Assembly: GCA_049323895.1 (NCBI GenBank)
Contig: JBMOKT010000006.1
Span: 1 to 64,000 of the forward strand
Reading direction: 5' to 3'
Length of the DNA: 64,000 bases
DNA from: JBMOKT01 sp049323895
GTDB taxonomy: Bacteria; Bacillota; Peptococcia; Peptococcales; BICA1-8
A program made the translations under genes and the position numbers. The notes beneath the pieces were generated by a model. It saw nothing but the letters and a program-made list of their open reading frames with translations. It made no database searches and had not been told where the DNA came from. Of the stretch, positions 15,495 through 24,260 are shown one piece after another (position 1 is the stretch's first letter; the number at the start of each line of letters is the position of its first letter).

Positions 15495-16793
15495 CTAGAA
15501 GGGTAAGTTAATTATATTACCTTCTTGGTCAAATTTTATTTCTTCCGGCTCACCAACTACCTCAAAATTAGGATGATCTTTTATTTGCTGCGCTAAATAT
15601 TCTGAAACCCATAACTCTTCTAAGAACAGAGTGTTAGGGATATATACCATCTTATATTGTTTAGGAACAACCCTGACACAGGAGGTAAGAGCTACTTGCA
15701 GCGCTTCTTCATCTGTATCTATTATCATAGGAATTCTGGCCCCATGCAAAGCAGTTGATGTATAAACATTAATATAGGTCTTTAAAAAGTTTATTTTGTC
15801 AAATAAACGCTTGGTAATAACATCAGCTGCTCCCACACCACAGGCATTACCCTTGGTTTTTTCCGACAGGTCCAAGACCACTACTTTTTGTATTTTTATA
15901 TCGGGTACAACTTCTGGGTTTAAATAACGACCTACCACATTGGGATCCATGCCGTCACCGCTGAATTCCTTTCCGATTTCTTTGACAACCAATACATGCA
16001 ATTCGTCCAGCATAATGCGACCCATTAATTCCCTAGCCTTTTCCAGCAATTCCTTGTCAGCTTGTACAAAATCTTCTTTAGCAACAATGCGTATGTCTGC
16101 AGTTTGTTCAAAAGCATTTTCTACAATGCCTACACCAAAAAAGATGGGGGCTTTTTCTAAAATCTTTTGTCCGACAGCAGGTATAATAGCACCAAACCTG
16201 TCAAAACCCTGCAAATGGGTCATAGTCGCCCCCTGATGTTTGCCTAGCCCTATTGCCAGCATCTTCATCAAACCGCTTTCAATATCATTACGGAAAAGAG
16301 TATGGGGTTTAACCCTGTTAATAACAACAATCCCATCGGAATTGTAGCCTACCTTATCAACATACACGGGGAATTCTCCCTCAATTGAAGGTGCGGTAGT
16401 CTTGCCTACTTCCACTACGTCTAAAGAGGATATAATGGGTACGCCCATTGTCTCTTCTGTAATACCATACTCTTCTAAAACCTTAGTTTGACCTTCAGCA
16501 GTTGCACCACCATGGCTGCCCATAGCAGGAATAATAAACGGTTCAAAACCTGAATTCTTTAATAAATCAATTACTTGTTTAGTGATAAAATCTATTTTAT
16601 TAATTCCTCTGCTCCCTACTGCAACTGCAATTTTTGCACCTGGTTTCAACCTTGCAGCTAAATTTTGAGCGGTAAATTGTCTTTTTATTTCTCCGCTGAT
16701 ATCCTCCAGGGGTTCTCCTTGAAATTTTTGTCTTACCCGGACCATCTTAGGCAGCTCGATTTTTGACCATTCTTTTACTAGACCTGAAACCAT
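15495..16793 (-). CDS. LarA-like (DUF2088) family protein
   Basis: Protein of 432 residues related to the nickel-pincer lactate racemase LarA by its N-terminal domain: GSRGINKIDFI, MGSHGGATAEGQ and NRVKPHTLFRNDIESGLMKM are in the expected order. The His/Lys residues of these motifs are those that bind the cofactor in LarA, but canonical LarA has SHRP/GHHA-type motifs that are altered here, so this is a divergent branch, possibly another epimerase. No larB/C/E maturation genes are in the window. ATG follows GGTGGAGGAG. It lies alone between terminators, downstream of the AprBA-like operon. Function uncertain. Confidence 0.7.
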   Translation of the reverse strand: MVSGLVKEWSKIELPKMVRVRQKFQGEPLEDISGEIKRQFTAQNLAARLKPGAKIAVAVGSRGINKIDFITKQVIDLLKNSGFEPFIIPAMGSHGGATAEGQTKVLEEYGITEETMGVPIISSLDVVEVGKTTAPSIEGEFPVYVDKVGYNSDGIVVINRVKPHTLFRNDIESGLMKMLAIGLGKHQGATMTHLQGFDRFGAIIPAVGQKILEKAPIFFGVGIVENAFEQTADIRIVAKEDFVQADKELLEKARELMGRIMLDELHVLVVKEIGKEFSGDGMDPNVVGRYLNPEVVPDIKIQKVVVLDLSEKTKGNACGVGAADVITKRLFDKINFLKTYINVYTSTALHGARIPMIIDTDEEALQVALTSCVRVVPKQYKMVYIPNTLFLEELWVSEYLAQQIKDHPNFEVVGEPEEIKFDQEGNIINLPF

Positions 16794-16967
16794 TTTTTCT
16801 CCTCCACCTTTTTCTTGTAATTTAAATCTTTCATTCCCTAGTCTGTTACTTTTAATTTTACTATTATATCATAACATGTCCAAGACAGCTTTAAAACACA
16901 GTAAAAAAATGTGATAAAAAAAGAGAGCAAGCCCAAAGGATACCTGGCATGCCCAAAGAAATATATA

Positions 16968-17396
16968 TTAAGCTTTAAAAGGATTGGGACCTAAGTTTTG
17001 TATTTCATTTAGATAGTTGGTCATCTTTGTGTCAAAAGCTTGCAGTTTTATTCCCAGAATTCTTTTTTTGAATTTCAAACGATGAAGGGCTAGTCTGACC
17101 TGTAAAAGAATCTCCTTATATAAGGTTTCTTCATCAGATAACTGCCAGATACACTGCTCCCGTATGTCAGCAAATACTATTTTTTTATTGTTCTCATCAA
17201 CTTTTCCTTTTATTACTTTACCGTTGCAGCCCACGATGATCAAATCTTCCGTTAAGGAATTAACTTCCGTTAGCTTGCCGCATAAGTCATTAAACTCAAT
17301 TACCTGAAAACCAGATTTTTTGAGGTCCTTTAATCTATCCAGATCAATTTTATTGGTACCGCACAATTCACTCTTGCAAAAGACAATTTTACCCAT
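16968..17396 (-). CDS. Solo HdrA-N-terminal-like protein
   Basis: Protein of 142 residues with the pattern of the N-terminal domain of heterodisulfide reductase subunit A: IIVGCNGKV (Cys about 57) and FADIREQCIWQLSDEE (Cys about 83), followed by a basic helix. Compare VNLREHCAWAIADGKK in the gene just upstream and IREQCSWVH in HdrA proteins. In HdrA this domain helps bind an iron-sulfur cluster. The flavin and ferredoxin domains are missing. ATG 17396 has GGGAGG 7 nt upstream, inside the end of the preceding gene, so translation is coupled. It is the last gene of the five-gene AprBA-like operon. Probably an electron-transfer accessory; no published family recognised. Confidence 0.6.
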   Translation of the reverse strand: MGKIVFCKSELCGTNKIDLDRLKDLKKSGFQVIEFNDLCGKLTEVNSLTEDLIIVGCNGKVIKGKVDENNKKIVFADIREQCIWQLSDEETLYKEILLQVRLALHRLKFKKRILGIKLQAFDTKMTNYLNEIQNLGPNPFKA

Positions 17397-17398
17397 TA

Positions 17399-18589
17399 TC
17401 AACCCTCCCCCAGCAGCAAATCAATAGTGCCCATAATCTCCTCATCGCCTGCTTCAGGTAAACTGACTGCCCCCGAAGGACAAGCTGCACTGCATGTTCC
17501 GCAACACCTGCAGCCCTGAGGGTTAATTTGAATTTTACTTTCTCCTGGGGAGTAAGATATTGCCTTAAAGGGACAAACCTGAATGCAAATACCGCATTTC
17601 GAGCAGATATTGCTATTGATTTCTGCCGACGGTGTATAGTTTTCATCGAAAGCCATATACTCCAAACGTTGCTTCTCCAAGAACATTTCTTCCAAGGTTT
17701 CTTGTTGGTTAAGTATTCTCTTTTTAGCGTATTCATTGCCTTTGCGCAATTGGCACTGGCTTTGTTCACAACCAGCAATAATTATTCCGTCAACTCCATT
17801 TGACAAGGCATCATTGACCAAGGTCATATTTACGGCCCCAGAGCAAGGAACCTGGATTATGTTTAAATTAGCCATAGGAGAACATCCTTTTGCCGCAGCG
17901 GAATCAACCTCTTCGTAGGCATGGGGACACAAAAAACCTACCAAAGAAGGCTCAACCTTTGATTTAGCTGCCTCTTCAATCATGGCATTAATTTCTTCCA
18001 GTCTAAAATTAGGCAGGGAAATAACCCCCAGGGGACACCCCCCTGCGCAAACCCCGCATCTTACGCATTTTTTCTCATCAACCCGTGGAAATCCGTCCTG
18101 CCCTAATTGCATTGCTTCATTAGGGCATTCCTCAATACATCGTTTGCATTTATCACATTTCAAAGTATTAATAAAGGCACTATTTAGTGACCACTGCCCT
18201 ATATCTTTTGCCTTGGAGAGCTTTCTGACCGCCATGGCAATCTTAACCCTTGCGTTTTCCATTGCCTTTTTTCCATCTGCTATTGCCCAGGCACAGTGCT
18301 CCCGCAGGTTTACCGCTTCCAAAAGCTGCTGGGGAAGTCCAGCCTCGTTAGCTAGGGCTAAAAACAGGTCACCCTTTACTAAAGGAGAACATGCCGCCAC
18401 GACTAATCTGTCAACTTTCCGCTCCTTTATAAACCCTAGGGTTTTTTCTTGCCCTGTTGGACTGCAGCCAAGGTCTAAAGTAAGGACTTCATCTACATCT
18501 TTGCGCTTACTTATTGCCTCCTCCAGCGAGGCAAAATCCAAGTTGTCAATGAGTCCTTTGCAGCGGCATAGAATTACTCCCGTAGTCAT
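17399..18589 (-). CDS. HdrA-N / ferredoxin / MvhD / ferredoxin fusion (QmoB-like without flavin domain)
   Basis: Protein of 396 residues. Residues 1-125 resemble the N-terminal domain of HdrA (Cys at 42, 67, 99; NLREHCAWA). Then two 4Fe-4S motifs (CDKCKRCIEEC from 145; CVRCGVCAGGC from 175), an MvhD/FlpD-type domain (about 215-315: GFLCPHAYEEVD, VPCSGAVNM, IAGCEQSQCQ) and two more 4Fe-4S motifs (CSKCGICIQVC from 329; CRCCGTCSAAC from 360). HdrA and QmoB normally carry an FAD domain that is absent here, so it can relay but probably not bifurcate electrons. It follows the AprB-like gene by 15 bp, suggesting it feeds or drains electrons of the AprBA-like pair. Confidence 0.82.
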   Translation of the reverse strand: MTTGVILCRCKGLIDNLDFASLEEAISKRKDVDEVLTLDLGCSPTGQEKTLGFIKERKVDRLVVAACSPLVKGDLFLALANEAGLPQQLLEAVNLREHCAWAIADGKKAMENARVKIAMAVRKLSKAKDIGQWSLNSAFINTLKCDKCKRCIEECPNEAMQLGQDGFPRVDEKKCVRCGVCAGGCPLGVISLPNFRLEEINAMIEEAAKSKVEPSLVGFLCPHAYEEVDSAAAKGCSPMANLNIIQVPCSGAVNMTLVNDALSNGVDGIIIAGCEQSQCQLRKGNEYAKKRILNQQETLEEMFLEKQRLEYMAFDENYTPSAEINSNICSKCGICIQVCPFKAISYSPGESKIQINPQGCRCCGTCSAACPSGAVSLPEAGDEEIMGTIDLLLGEG

Positions 18590-18604
18590 CTCTCGTCCTC
18601 CCAG

Positions 18605-18922
18605 CTAGTCGTTCCTTGTTTTCACTACAAACCGTTCGATATTTCCGTTTATATCTACACAGGTCCACATAATTTTATTGGTGCCTACCCTGGGTATCAG
18701 CTTGGCTGGATAGTAACCCAACTGGTAAGGCAATCTTGTTTCGATGGCACTTTGTGGACATATTTTTGTACATGACATGCAGTCCCAGCAGTCCCGGTCA
18801 CCACGGCAGAAGGCTCTGCCGTCTTTCAAGGTCATCAGGTTTCCTGGACATACCTGTTCGCATAATGGCTCGTCTTCAGCCCTGCAGCCGTCACACTTGT
18901 TCAAATTTATTTTTGGTGGCAT
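18605..18922 (-). CDS. AprB-like two-cluster ferredoxin subunit
   Basis: Protein of 105 residues with two 4Fe-4S motifs: KCDGCRA...CEQVCPGNLMTL (about 9-30) and CWDCMSCTKICPQSAIETR (about 45-63), followed by a beta-rich tail (GTNKIMWT, NIERFVVK). The order and flanking residues closely follow APS reductase beta subunit AprB (KCDGC, CE-ICP, LMTL, CW-CYSC-K-CPQGAI, then the GT--IMWT tail), as I recall it. The tail is shorter than the AprB of sulfate reducers (about 150 residues). It lies between the AprA-like and HdrA/MvhD-like genes. Confidence 0.82.
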   Translation of the reverse strand: MPPKINLNKCDGCRAEDEPLCEQVCPGNLMTLKDGRAFCRGDRDCWDCMSCTKICPQSAIETRLPYQLGYYPAKLIPRVGTNKIMWTCVDINGNIERFVVKTRND

Positions 18923-18964
18923 GGTAATTCCCCCTTTTATGAAGATAATTAAAATTCAGCAATC

Positions 18965-20728
18965 TTAAGGCTTTAAACGGTCGCCTGGAATAATCTGTTC
19001 ATAGGGGCGCTTGAATACCTCAATTTCTCCTGTTTCTGCATTCTTCTTAGAATTAACAAAACAGTCAAATTCATCATTAACTTCCGGATAATCTGTCCGG
19101 GTCTGCCAGCCTGGCCAACGGGTTTCTTTCCGGTACAGCAGGTGGTAAATTAATACCTCGGCCACATCCAGACGGTCAATAACCTCGTGGCAGCTCATTA
19201 AATCGTGGAGATCTTCCGCTACCAGGTATTTAACCTGTTCTTGGAGCATTTTGAGGTGCTTTAAGGCATACTTCAACTGCTCTTCACTCATGCGGAAAAA
19301 CTGATGCACTCCCCCGGCATACTCATCCATCAGACGCTGCAGTCTTTCTTCCATCTCCCGCCATTTTACCCCGTCGCCCTCGGAAATCTGACGGAATAGC
19401 GGAGCATACACTCTGCTTTTTTCAGCCTCAACTTGACCGTCATCAATCTGGGGCATATCTTCAAGTCCGGCGATATAGCTGATTGCACCCTGGGCAGCCA
19501 ACAAACCTTCAGCAGCACAGCCGCCCACAAATTTATTGGGAACTCCGCCGGAAACATCGCCACAGGCAAACAAACCGGGAACAGTTGTGCTCCAATTTGT
19601 ATCTACCCAATAACCGCTGGCTGTATGACCGCCTACTATATAAGGGTCATTTCCAAAAATTTCGATCGGCTCCTGCTTCAAGTCCTGTCCCCGGGCTGCT
19701 AAGAATAAAACATAGGTAGGACGTTCGTTTAGGTAATCTGTTTTCATACTCTTAATATCTTCATCACTCATGCCCCGAGTATCAACATAACAAGGTCCCC
19801 TGCCGGCCAGCCACTCTTCCATGGGTACATTGGCCCTGATGTAGCGGGGTGAGGCTTCCCCTCCTATATGGGCGTAGCGTTCCGCGAGAATGTGTTCACC
19901 TTTGGCATTTATCATAGGCGTTTTATAACCAACGGAGATAGTGTCAATGGGTCCATTGAAGTCCTTGGTGCGGGTTGCACACCAGCGCATTTCAAAGGTT
20001 GTCATTTCCGCTCCTGCCCTAATTCCCATGGCATAGCCGGTTCCTACGTTAAAGGGGCAGTACCATAACTGATGATGGCTGTCGACGCCGTCATTCTGAT
20101 AGGGCTTATAAAGTCCTGCAGCTCCTCCTGTGGCAATGCAGGTAGCCTTAGCTTTAACAACATACATTTTTCCGTCTCTGACCCCAAACCCCACTGCACC
20201 GATAACTTTGCCCTCAGCTGTCAGGAAGTTGGTTGCCGTTACTCTGTTTAGGATTTCACAGCCATATTCCCTAACCTTTTCTGCTATAATGGGCTTCATT
20301 GACTCACCTTGAATGGTAATATCCCATTTGCCTCTGGTTTTATATTCTTCAGAATCTTCGTCTTTCTTAATGGGCAGTCCCCACTCTTCCCATTCCTCAA
20401 CAGGCTTATTGAGATTTTCTGCTAACTTAATAGTTAAATCCTCTCTAATGATACCACCGGCCTGGGAACGGGACCATTTTACAAATTCTTCTATAGTACG
20501 GTCCTTTTTCAGGTAAGTATTTATGGCATCCATTCCGGCTGCCAGACATCCGCTGCGGTCAATATATGCCTTTTCAATCAATGTTACTTTAAGGTCAGGG
20601 TTTTGTCTTTTAGCCTCAATTGCCGCAAAGCACCCGGCATTCCCCGCACCAATTATTAAAAAGTCCGTTTCTAAAACTTCGACTTGAATTTCATCCAGGG
20701 TTTTTGGTAAAACCTTTTCTGCACACAT
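18965..20728 (-). CDS. AprA-like flavoprotein (APS reductase alpha subunit family)
   Basis: FAD protein of 587 residues in the fumarate reductase/APS reductase superfamily. ATG 20728 is favoured, 7 nt after GGAGG; an upstream ATG (20746) lacks a site. FAD binding: IIGAGNAGCFAA. Compared from memory with Archaeoglobus AprA, it keeps equivalents of Trp234 (LWYCPF), Arg265 (CATRTKDF) and His398 (GGHTASGYW), and the C-terminal block RKETRWPG--TRTDYPE. It is shorter (AprA is about 640-670), lacking residues between the capping region and the GHT motif. Reaction may be APS/sulfite interconversion or another reduction; no sat or dsr genes are in view to settle this. Confidence 0.82.
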   Translation of the reverse strand: MCAEKVLPKTLDEIQVEVLETDFLIIGAGNAGCFAAIEAKRQNPDLKVTLIEKAYIDRSGCLAAGMDAINTYLKKDRTIEEFVKWSRSQAGGIIREDLTIKLAENLNKPVEEWEEWGLPIKKDEDSEEYKTRGKWDITIQGESMKPIIAEKVREYGCEILNRVTATNFLTAEGKVIGAVGFGVRDGKMYVVKAKATCIATGGAAGLYKPYQNDGVDSHHQLWYCPFNVGTGYAMGIRAGAEMTTFEMRWCATRTKDFNGPIDTISVGYKTPMINAKGEHILAERYAHIGGEASPRYIRANVPMEEWLAGRGPCYVDTRGMSDEDIKSMKTDYLNERPTYVLFLAARGQDLKQEPIEIFGNDPYIVGGHTASGYWVDTNWSTTVPGLFACGDVSGGVPNKFVGGCAAEGLLAAQGAISYIAGLEDMPQIDDGQVEAEKSRVYAPLFRQISEGDGVKWREMEERLQRLMDEYAGGVHQFFRMSEEQLKYALKHLKMLQEQVKYLVAEDLHDLMSCHEVIDRLDVAEVLIYHLLYRKETRWPGWQTRTDYPEVNDEFDCFVNSKKNAETGEIEVFKRPYEQIIPGDRLKP

Positions 20729-20759
20729 GTAATTACCTCCAATCATTTTGTTTTACCAT

Positions 20760-22241
20760 CTACATCATCAAGGGATATCCCATCAAAGGAAGCCATACAG
20801 ACATTGTTAAAACTGTATAGATGTTACATATTATTGATAATGGAGCACCGAATTTTATAACTTCACCCATAGACATATCAACAGCACCCCAGGCGATAAA
20901 GAAGGCTGTAATGGACATTGGCAGGAAGAAGGAATAACTCAGACTGTTTACAACTATCATGGTAAATGGCAATACGTTGAAGCCTAGTGTTGGTGCTAAG
21001 GTTATACATAAAGGAATAAACATGGCACCCATAGCAGCTGCGCTGACCAAGCCAGCCCGGGCAATCTGGGTTCCGATAACAACCAGAATCAGTACAATTA
21101 TTGGGGGTAGTGTATAAAGGGCGTCACCCATCGGGGCCATAATCAGGTCAACCAGCCACTGGATAGCTCCTGATTTATGAAGGGCAGTACCCATAGAAAT
21201 GGCTCCGCCTAAAAGAATCCAAGTATCCCACATGATATGGGGACCAATTTGGCTGTACTTAATACGGCTAAAGGGCAAGAAGACCAATAGAACTAATATT
21301 AAGGAAACCATGCCTGTACTAAAGCTGTGTAGTTTGCCTTCGGTTATCCAAAGAACGACACAAATTAAAAGTGCGCCCAAGGCCCATTTTTCCGACCAGG
21401 TAGTGGGTCCCAAATCAGCCTTCATCTTGGGGAGCTCATCGGCTGCACCAGGAATTTCCACATTCCACAGCTTGTAATACCACACAGTATAAAAGAACGC
21501 TACCGGCATTAATCCCCAAAGGGGGATGTTTAACACTAACCAATCCATCCATGTTACCTTTATTTTCACAGCCTCTTCCAGAAAACCAGCCATCAGAATA
21601 TTGGGGAAATGGGCTGTTAATATTATCATGCTGGTGAACAAGGGCATTAAACCGCATATCAACAGAAATAATCCCTTATTAATTCGCTGTACTTCAGGAT
21701 CATCTTCCTTTCCTTTCATTAAACTACTGAAACCTTTAGCTAAGGGAAGAAGCAGACCTGTTTCCGCTACTGTTGGCAGAAACCCGCTAATAGCAAAGTC
21801 AGCGGCAGATAATCCGAAAAATATCCTTGTTACCTTAACTGAACGGAATACATCTGTTATTGTAATGGCAATTCTTTTGCCAAGAGGTGTACCCATCATA
21901 ATTGCGGCAAAGGTAAAAGCACCGGCGGTAAGAAAAAAAGCGTCACTGGAAAAAGCCGAGAATGCTTCAGGAATCTTAAAGCCACCCAACATAACGGCAA
22001 AACCGGGTGCCAATAATCCTACCACAAATTTGTGTAAAGAGTTAAAAATCATAATAACCATGAACCATAAAAAGACACCTAAAATAGATTGTGCCTGCGG
22101 CTTCAGCCCGGGAAGAGCCGGTCCGAAATGAAGCAGAAACATTAATCCAAAACCTAAAAACAAACCAATCAACTGTTTTTGGTTTAATCCTTCAAATAAT
22201 GAAGGATTAGTGTTAGAAACTTTTACAGTTTCAGTACTCAT
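20760..22241 (-). CDS. DASS (SLC13) family anion:sodium symporter
   Basis: Membrane protein of 493 residues with about 12 hydrophobic segments. Motifs of the divalent-anion:Na+ symporter family are visible: an SNT-like turn is replaced by LPTVAETGLLLPLAKG in the first repeat, and a second repeat region reads ARAGLVSAAAMGAMFIPLC. Members carry sulfate, succinate, citrate or tartrate. Its position as first gene of the operon with AprA/AprB-like subunits makes sulfate or another oxyanion/dicarboxylate a natural substrate, but this is inference. Start ATG follows GAGGAGGAATT. The spacer upstream holds two 19-bp direct repeats. Confidence 0.82.
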   Translation of the reverse strand: MSTETVKVSNTNPSLFEGLNQKQLIGLFLGFGLMFLLHFGPALPGLKPQAQSILGVFLWFMVIMIFNSLHKFVVGLLAPGFAVMLGGFKIPEAFSAFSSDAFFLTAGAFTFAAIMMGTPLGKRIAITITDVFRSVKVTRIFFGLSAADFAISGFLPTVAETGLLLPLAKGFSSLMKGKEDDPEVQRINKGLFLLICGLMPLFTSMIILTAHFPNILMAGFLEEAVKIKVTWMDWLVLNIPLWGLMPVAFFYTVWYYKLWNVEIPGAADELPKMKADLGPTTWSEKWALGALLICVVLWITEGKLHSFSTGMVSLILVLLVFLPFSRIKYSQIGPHIMWDTWILLGGAISMGTALHKSGAIQWLVDLIMAPMGDALYTLPPIIVLILVVIGTQIARAGLVSAAAMGAMFIPLCITLAPTLGFNVLPFTMIVVNSLSYSFFLPMSITAFFIAWGAVDMSMGEVIKFGAPLSIICNIYTVLTMSVWLPLMGYPLMM

Positions 22242-22404
22242 TAATAATTCCTCCTCTCAATTAGTGAACTATGCCCTAAAGTAATCGGACCCGATTTACA
22301 CCCCTTTCATAAAAACCCTTTATGCCAGCTATTTTTCATCTGTTTATAGCAAGCATAAATCTAATAAAAATATACCTTGTGAAATTGCTAACTTCCGTCA
22401 GGTG

Positions 22405-22446
22405 TCTTGCATTTATTGTGTCGCGGTTCTTGCAATTACTATGTCG
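22405..22446. repeat. Pair of 19-bp direct repeats upstream of the AprBA-like operon
   Basis: TCTTGCATTTATTGTGTCG (22405-22423) and TCTTGCAATTACTATGTCG (22428-22446): 19 bp with three differences, period 23 bp (about two helical turns). They lie between the crp terminator and the transporter gene, where an activator or repressor would bind. Function inferred from position only. Confidence 0.6.
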
Positions 22447-22465
22447 GCTAGGCGACAAACCAAAA

Positions 22466-22487
22466 AACACCTCGTAAATGAGGTGTT
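22466..22487 (-). terminator. Crp-family gene terminator
   Basis: Perfect stem AACACCTC / GAGGTGTT with loop GTAAAT; on the minus strand it is followed by TTTTTTGG. The first arm starts in the stop codon of the regulator gene. Confidence 0.85.
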
Positions 22488-23148
22488 AAGTTAAGCTGCG
22501 CAGCTTAAGAAAGTCCATTATAATTATTTCCCGCTTATGATAATCAATAATTCCCCGGTCTTTTAACTGCTGTAAAGTTGAAGTTACTGTCTGTCTGGAA
22601 GTACCAATCATACTGGCAATATCCTTATGGGTTAGGACGATATCCAGCATAGTAGCCTCTCCGTGGTTGCGTCCGCACTGTTTAGCCATGCTTAACAGGA
22701 GTCGTGCCAGCCTGGCCTCCACATTATAGTGGACTAAATCATGGATAATTGTTTCCGCATGACGGAGCCTTCTGCTTAGAACCTGGGTTACCTTCAGACC
22801 CAATTGGGGTTCTTTTAAAATTATCTTGGAAAAGTCCTCTTTTTTAATAGCCAACAGCCTTGTTATTTCCAAAGTAGTTGCAAAACATTGGCGGGGCATA
22901 TCACATAAAGCCTCTGCAAGACCGCAAATCTCTCCCGAGTGCCTGATGGAAATAGTTATATATTCCCCATCCATGGTGATACGATAAATTCTTATCTTTC
23001 CTGCTTCGATAAAATAAATATAGTTAGGTAAATCCCCTGGGGAAAAAATTGTGTGTTCTTTGGGAAAGACCAGGGACATGGCATATTGGCGAAAAACTTC
23101 CTGTTCTTCAGAGGATAAATAGACAAAGTATTTACTTTTCTCGTCCAA
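22486..23148 (-). CDS. Crp/Fnr family transcriptional regulator
   Basis: Regulator of 220 residues: N-terminal cyclic-nucleotide-type beta-roll (SPGDLPNYIYFIEAGKIRIY), long dimer helix, and C-terminal winged helix (LTHKDIASMIGTSRQTVTSTLQQLKDRGII). No N-terminal Cys cluster of FNR type is present, so it does not bind an FNR iron-sulfur centre; an effector-binding or heme-binding type is possible. TTG at 23148 is preferred (GGTGGTGA just upstream) over TTG 23163. Located immediately upstream of the AprBA-like operon with its own terminator, it is the obvious candidate regulator. Its recognition helix R-QTV-S suggests a TTGTGA or TGTGA-like half-site. Confidence 0.88.
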   Translation of the reverse strand: MDEKSKYFVYLSSEEQEVFRQYAMSLVFPKEHTIFSPGDLPNYIYFIEAGKIRIYRITMDGEYITISIRHSGEICGLAEALCDMPRQCFATTLEITRLLAIKKEDFSKIILKEPQLGLKVTQVLSRRLRHAETIIHDLVHYNVEARLARLLLSMAKQCGRNHGEATMLDIVLTHKDIASMIGTSRQTVTSTLQQLKDRGIIDYHKREIIIMDFLKLRSLT

Positions 23149-23268
23149 AATATCACCACCCAAAAAATTAGGTAGTAATATATTCTATAAATTTTTCTTA
23201 TATCCTCTTAGTTCTTGTGAAAACTTTCAATTGCCTGAATCTACCGTATTAGAAAACACGGCTTATTA

Positions 23269-24075
23269 TTAAAGACTAAGTTCAATAAGTTTTTTAAACT
23301 CCGGGGTGGAGCGTATAGATTCAAGTTCGGGATCATTTTTTGCATAGAAAATGTTTTCCTTATCAATTTTGAAAGCCTTTTCCAAAGCCTTAATAGCATC
23401 TACCTGATTATTGTTTAAAGCATAGGAGCATCCCAAATTATACCAGGCATCGCCATAAAAGGAATTTAGCTTGATAGCATTCTTATGGTAATTAATCGCC
23501 TGTTCATACTGTCCTAGAAGGGCATATTCCACACCAATATTGGAGTAAACCAAAGAAGAATGCGGGTCAATGGCAAGAGCCAACTGATACATTTCCAAGG
23601 CCTCCTGGTGAAGTCCCAAATTAGAAAATTCCACACCGATATTAACATATGTATCCAAATCCTGTTTATTCAATTTTAGTGCTTTTTTATACTCCTCCAA
23701 GGCCCGGTTATTTTCACCCATCATCGAGTAAACTTTTCCTAAATTATATTGGGCTTCAAAAAATTCAGGGTCTTTCTCTAAAGACTTCGTATAATAAAAA
23801 ACTGCCTCCTTATAATCACCCATGTTCCTTAAAACATTCCCTAAATAATAATATGTATCTGCCATTATGTCCGGGTCTGTCTTGAGGGCTCTTATTAAAG
23901 CATCATAGGCTTTTTGGTTGAGGTTTTTTTCTTTATACCAGACACCCATGGGATAATGCACCCCGCTCAAATCGGGGAACTCCCTTAATATTTCAGCGTA
24001 TAACCTTTCGGTCTCTTCAAAATCATGTGTTTTTACTGCTTTTAGCCAAGATTGGTATATTTCTTTTTGCTTCAT
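23269..24075 (-). CDS. TPR repeat protein
   Basis: Protein of 268 residues made almost wholly of tetratricopeptide repeats: about six 34-residue units with the A/G/Y/A/P pattern (for example YYLGNVLRNMGDYKEAVFYY, YNLGKVYSMMGENNRALEEY, VNIGVEFSNLGLHQEALEMY, SNIGVEYALLGQYEQAINYH). No signal peptide, so cytosolic. TPR proteins scaffold complexes; the partner cannot be predicted. It stands alone between crp and the ahb genes, transcribed on the minus strand. Confidence 0.88.
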   Translation of the reverse strand: MKQKEIYQSWLKAVKTHDFEETERLYAEILREFPDLSGVHYPMGVWYKEKNLNQKAYDALIRALKTDPDIMADTYYYLGNVLRNMGDYKEAVFYYTKSLEKDPEFFEAQYNLGKVYSMMGENNRALEEYKKALKLNKQDLDTYVNIGVEFSNLGLHQEALEMYQLALAIDPHSSLVYSNIGVEYALLGQYEQAINYHKNAIKLNSFYGDAWYNLGCSYALNNNQVDAIKALEKAFKIDKENIFYAKNDPELESIRSTPEFKKLIELSL

Positions 24076-24260
24076 ATAAACACCCCAATGTTTTAGATGT
24101 TTGAAAAGTTCACCTTTTCACAATATAATTATAGTTTATGAATGAGAAACGAACATCTGGCTTAGGTTTAGATTTTCTTATTTTATACTATTTTTACTCA
24201 TCCTATTAATAAATTACCTCAATTTCCTTTTATGAGTTACCCCAAAAAATAAAAACAAAA

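Noticed and set aside
16921..16967. Terminator of the AprBA-like operon
   Set aside because: A T run is present on the minus strand, but the stem formed by GCCAGG/CCTTTGGGC is too weak to call.
17982..18608. 208-codon frame antisense to the HdrA/MvhD-like gene
   Set aside because: The opposite strand holds clear iron-sulfur motifs; this frame has no recognisable domain or start signal.
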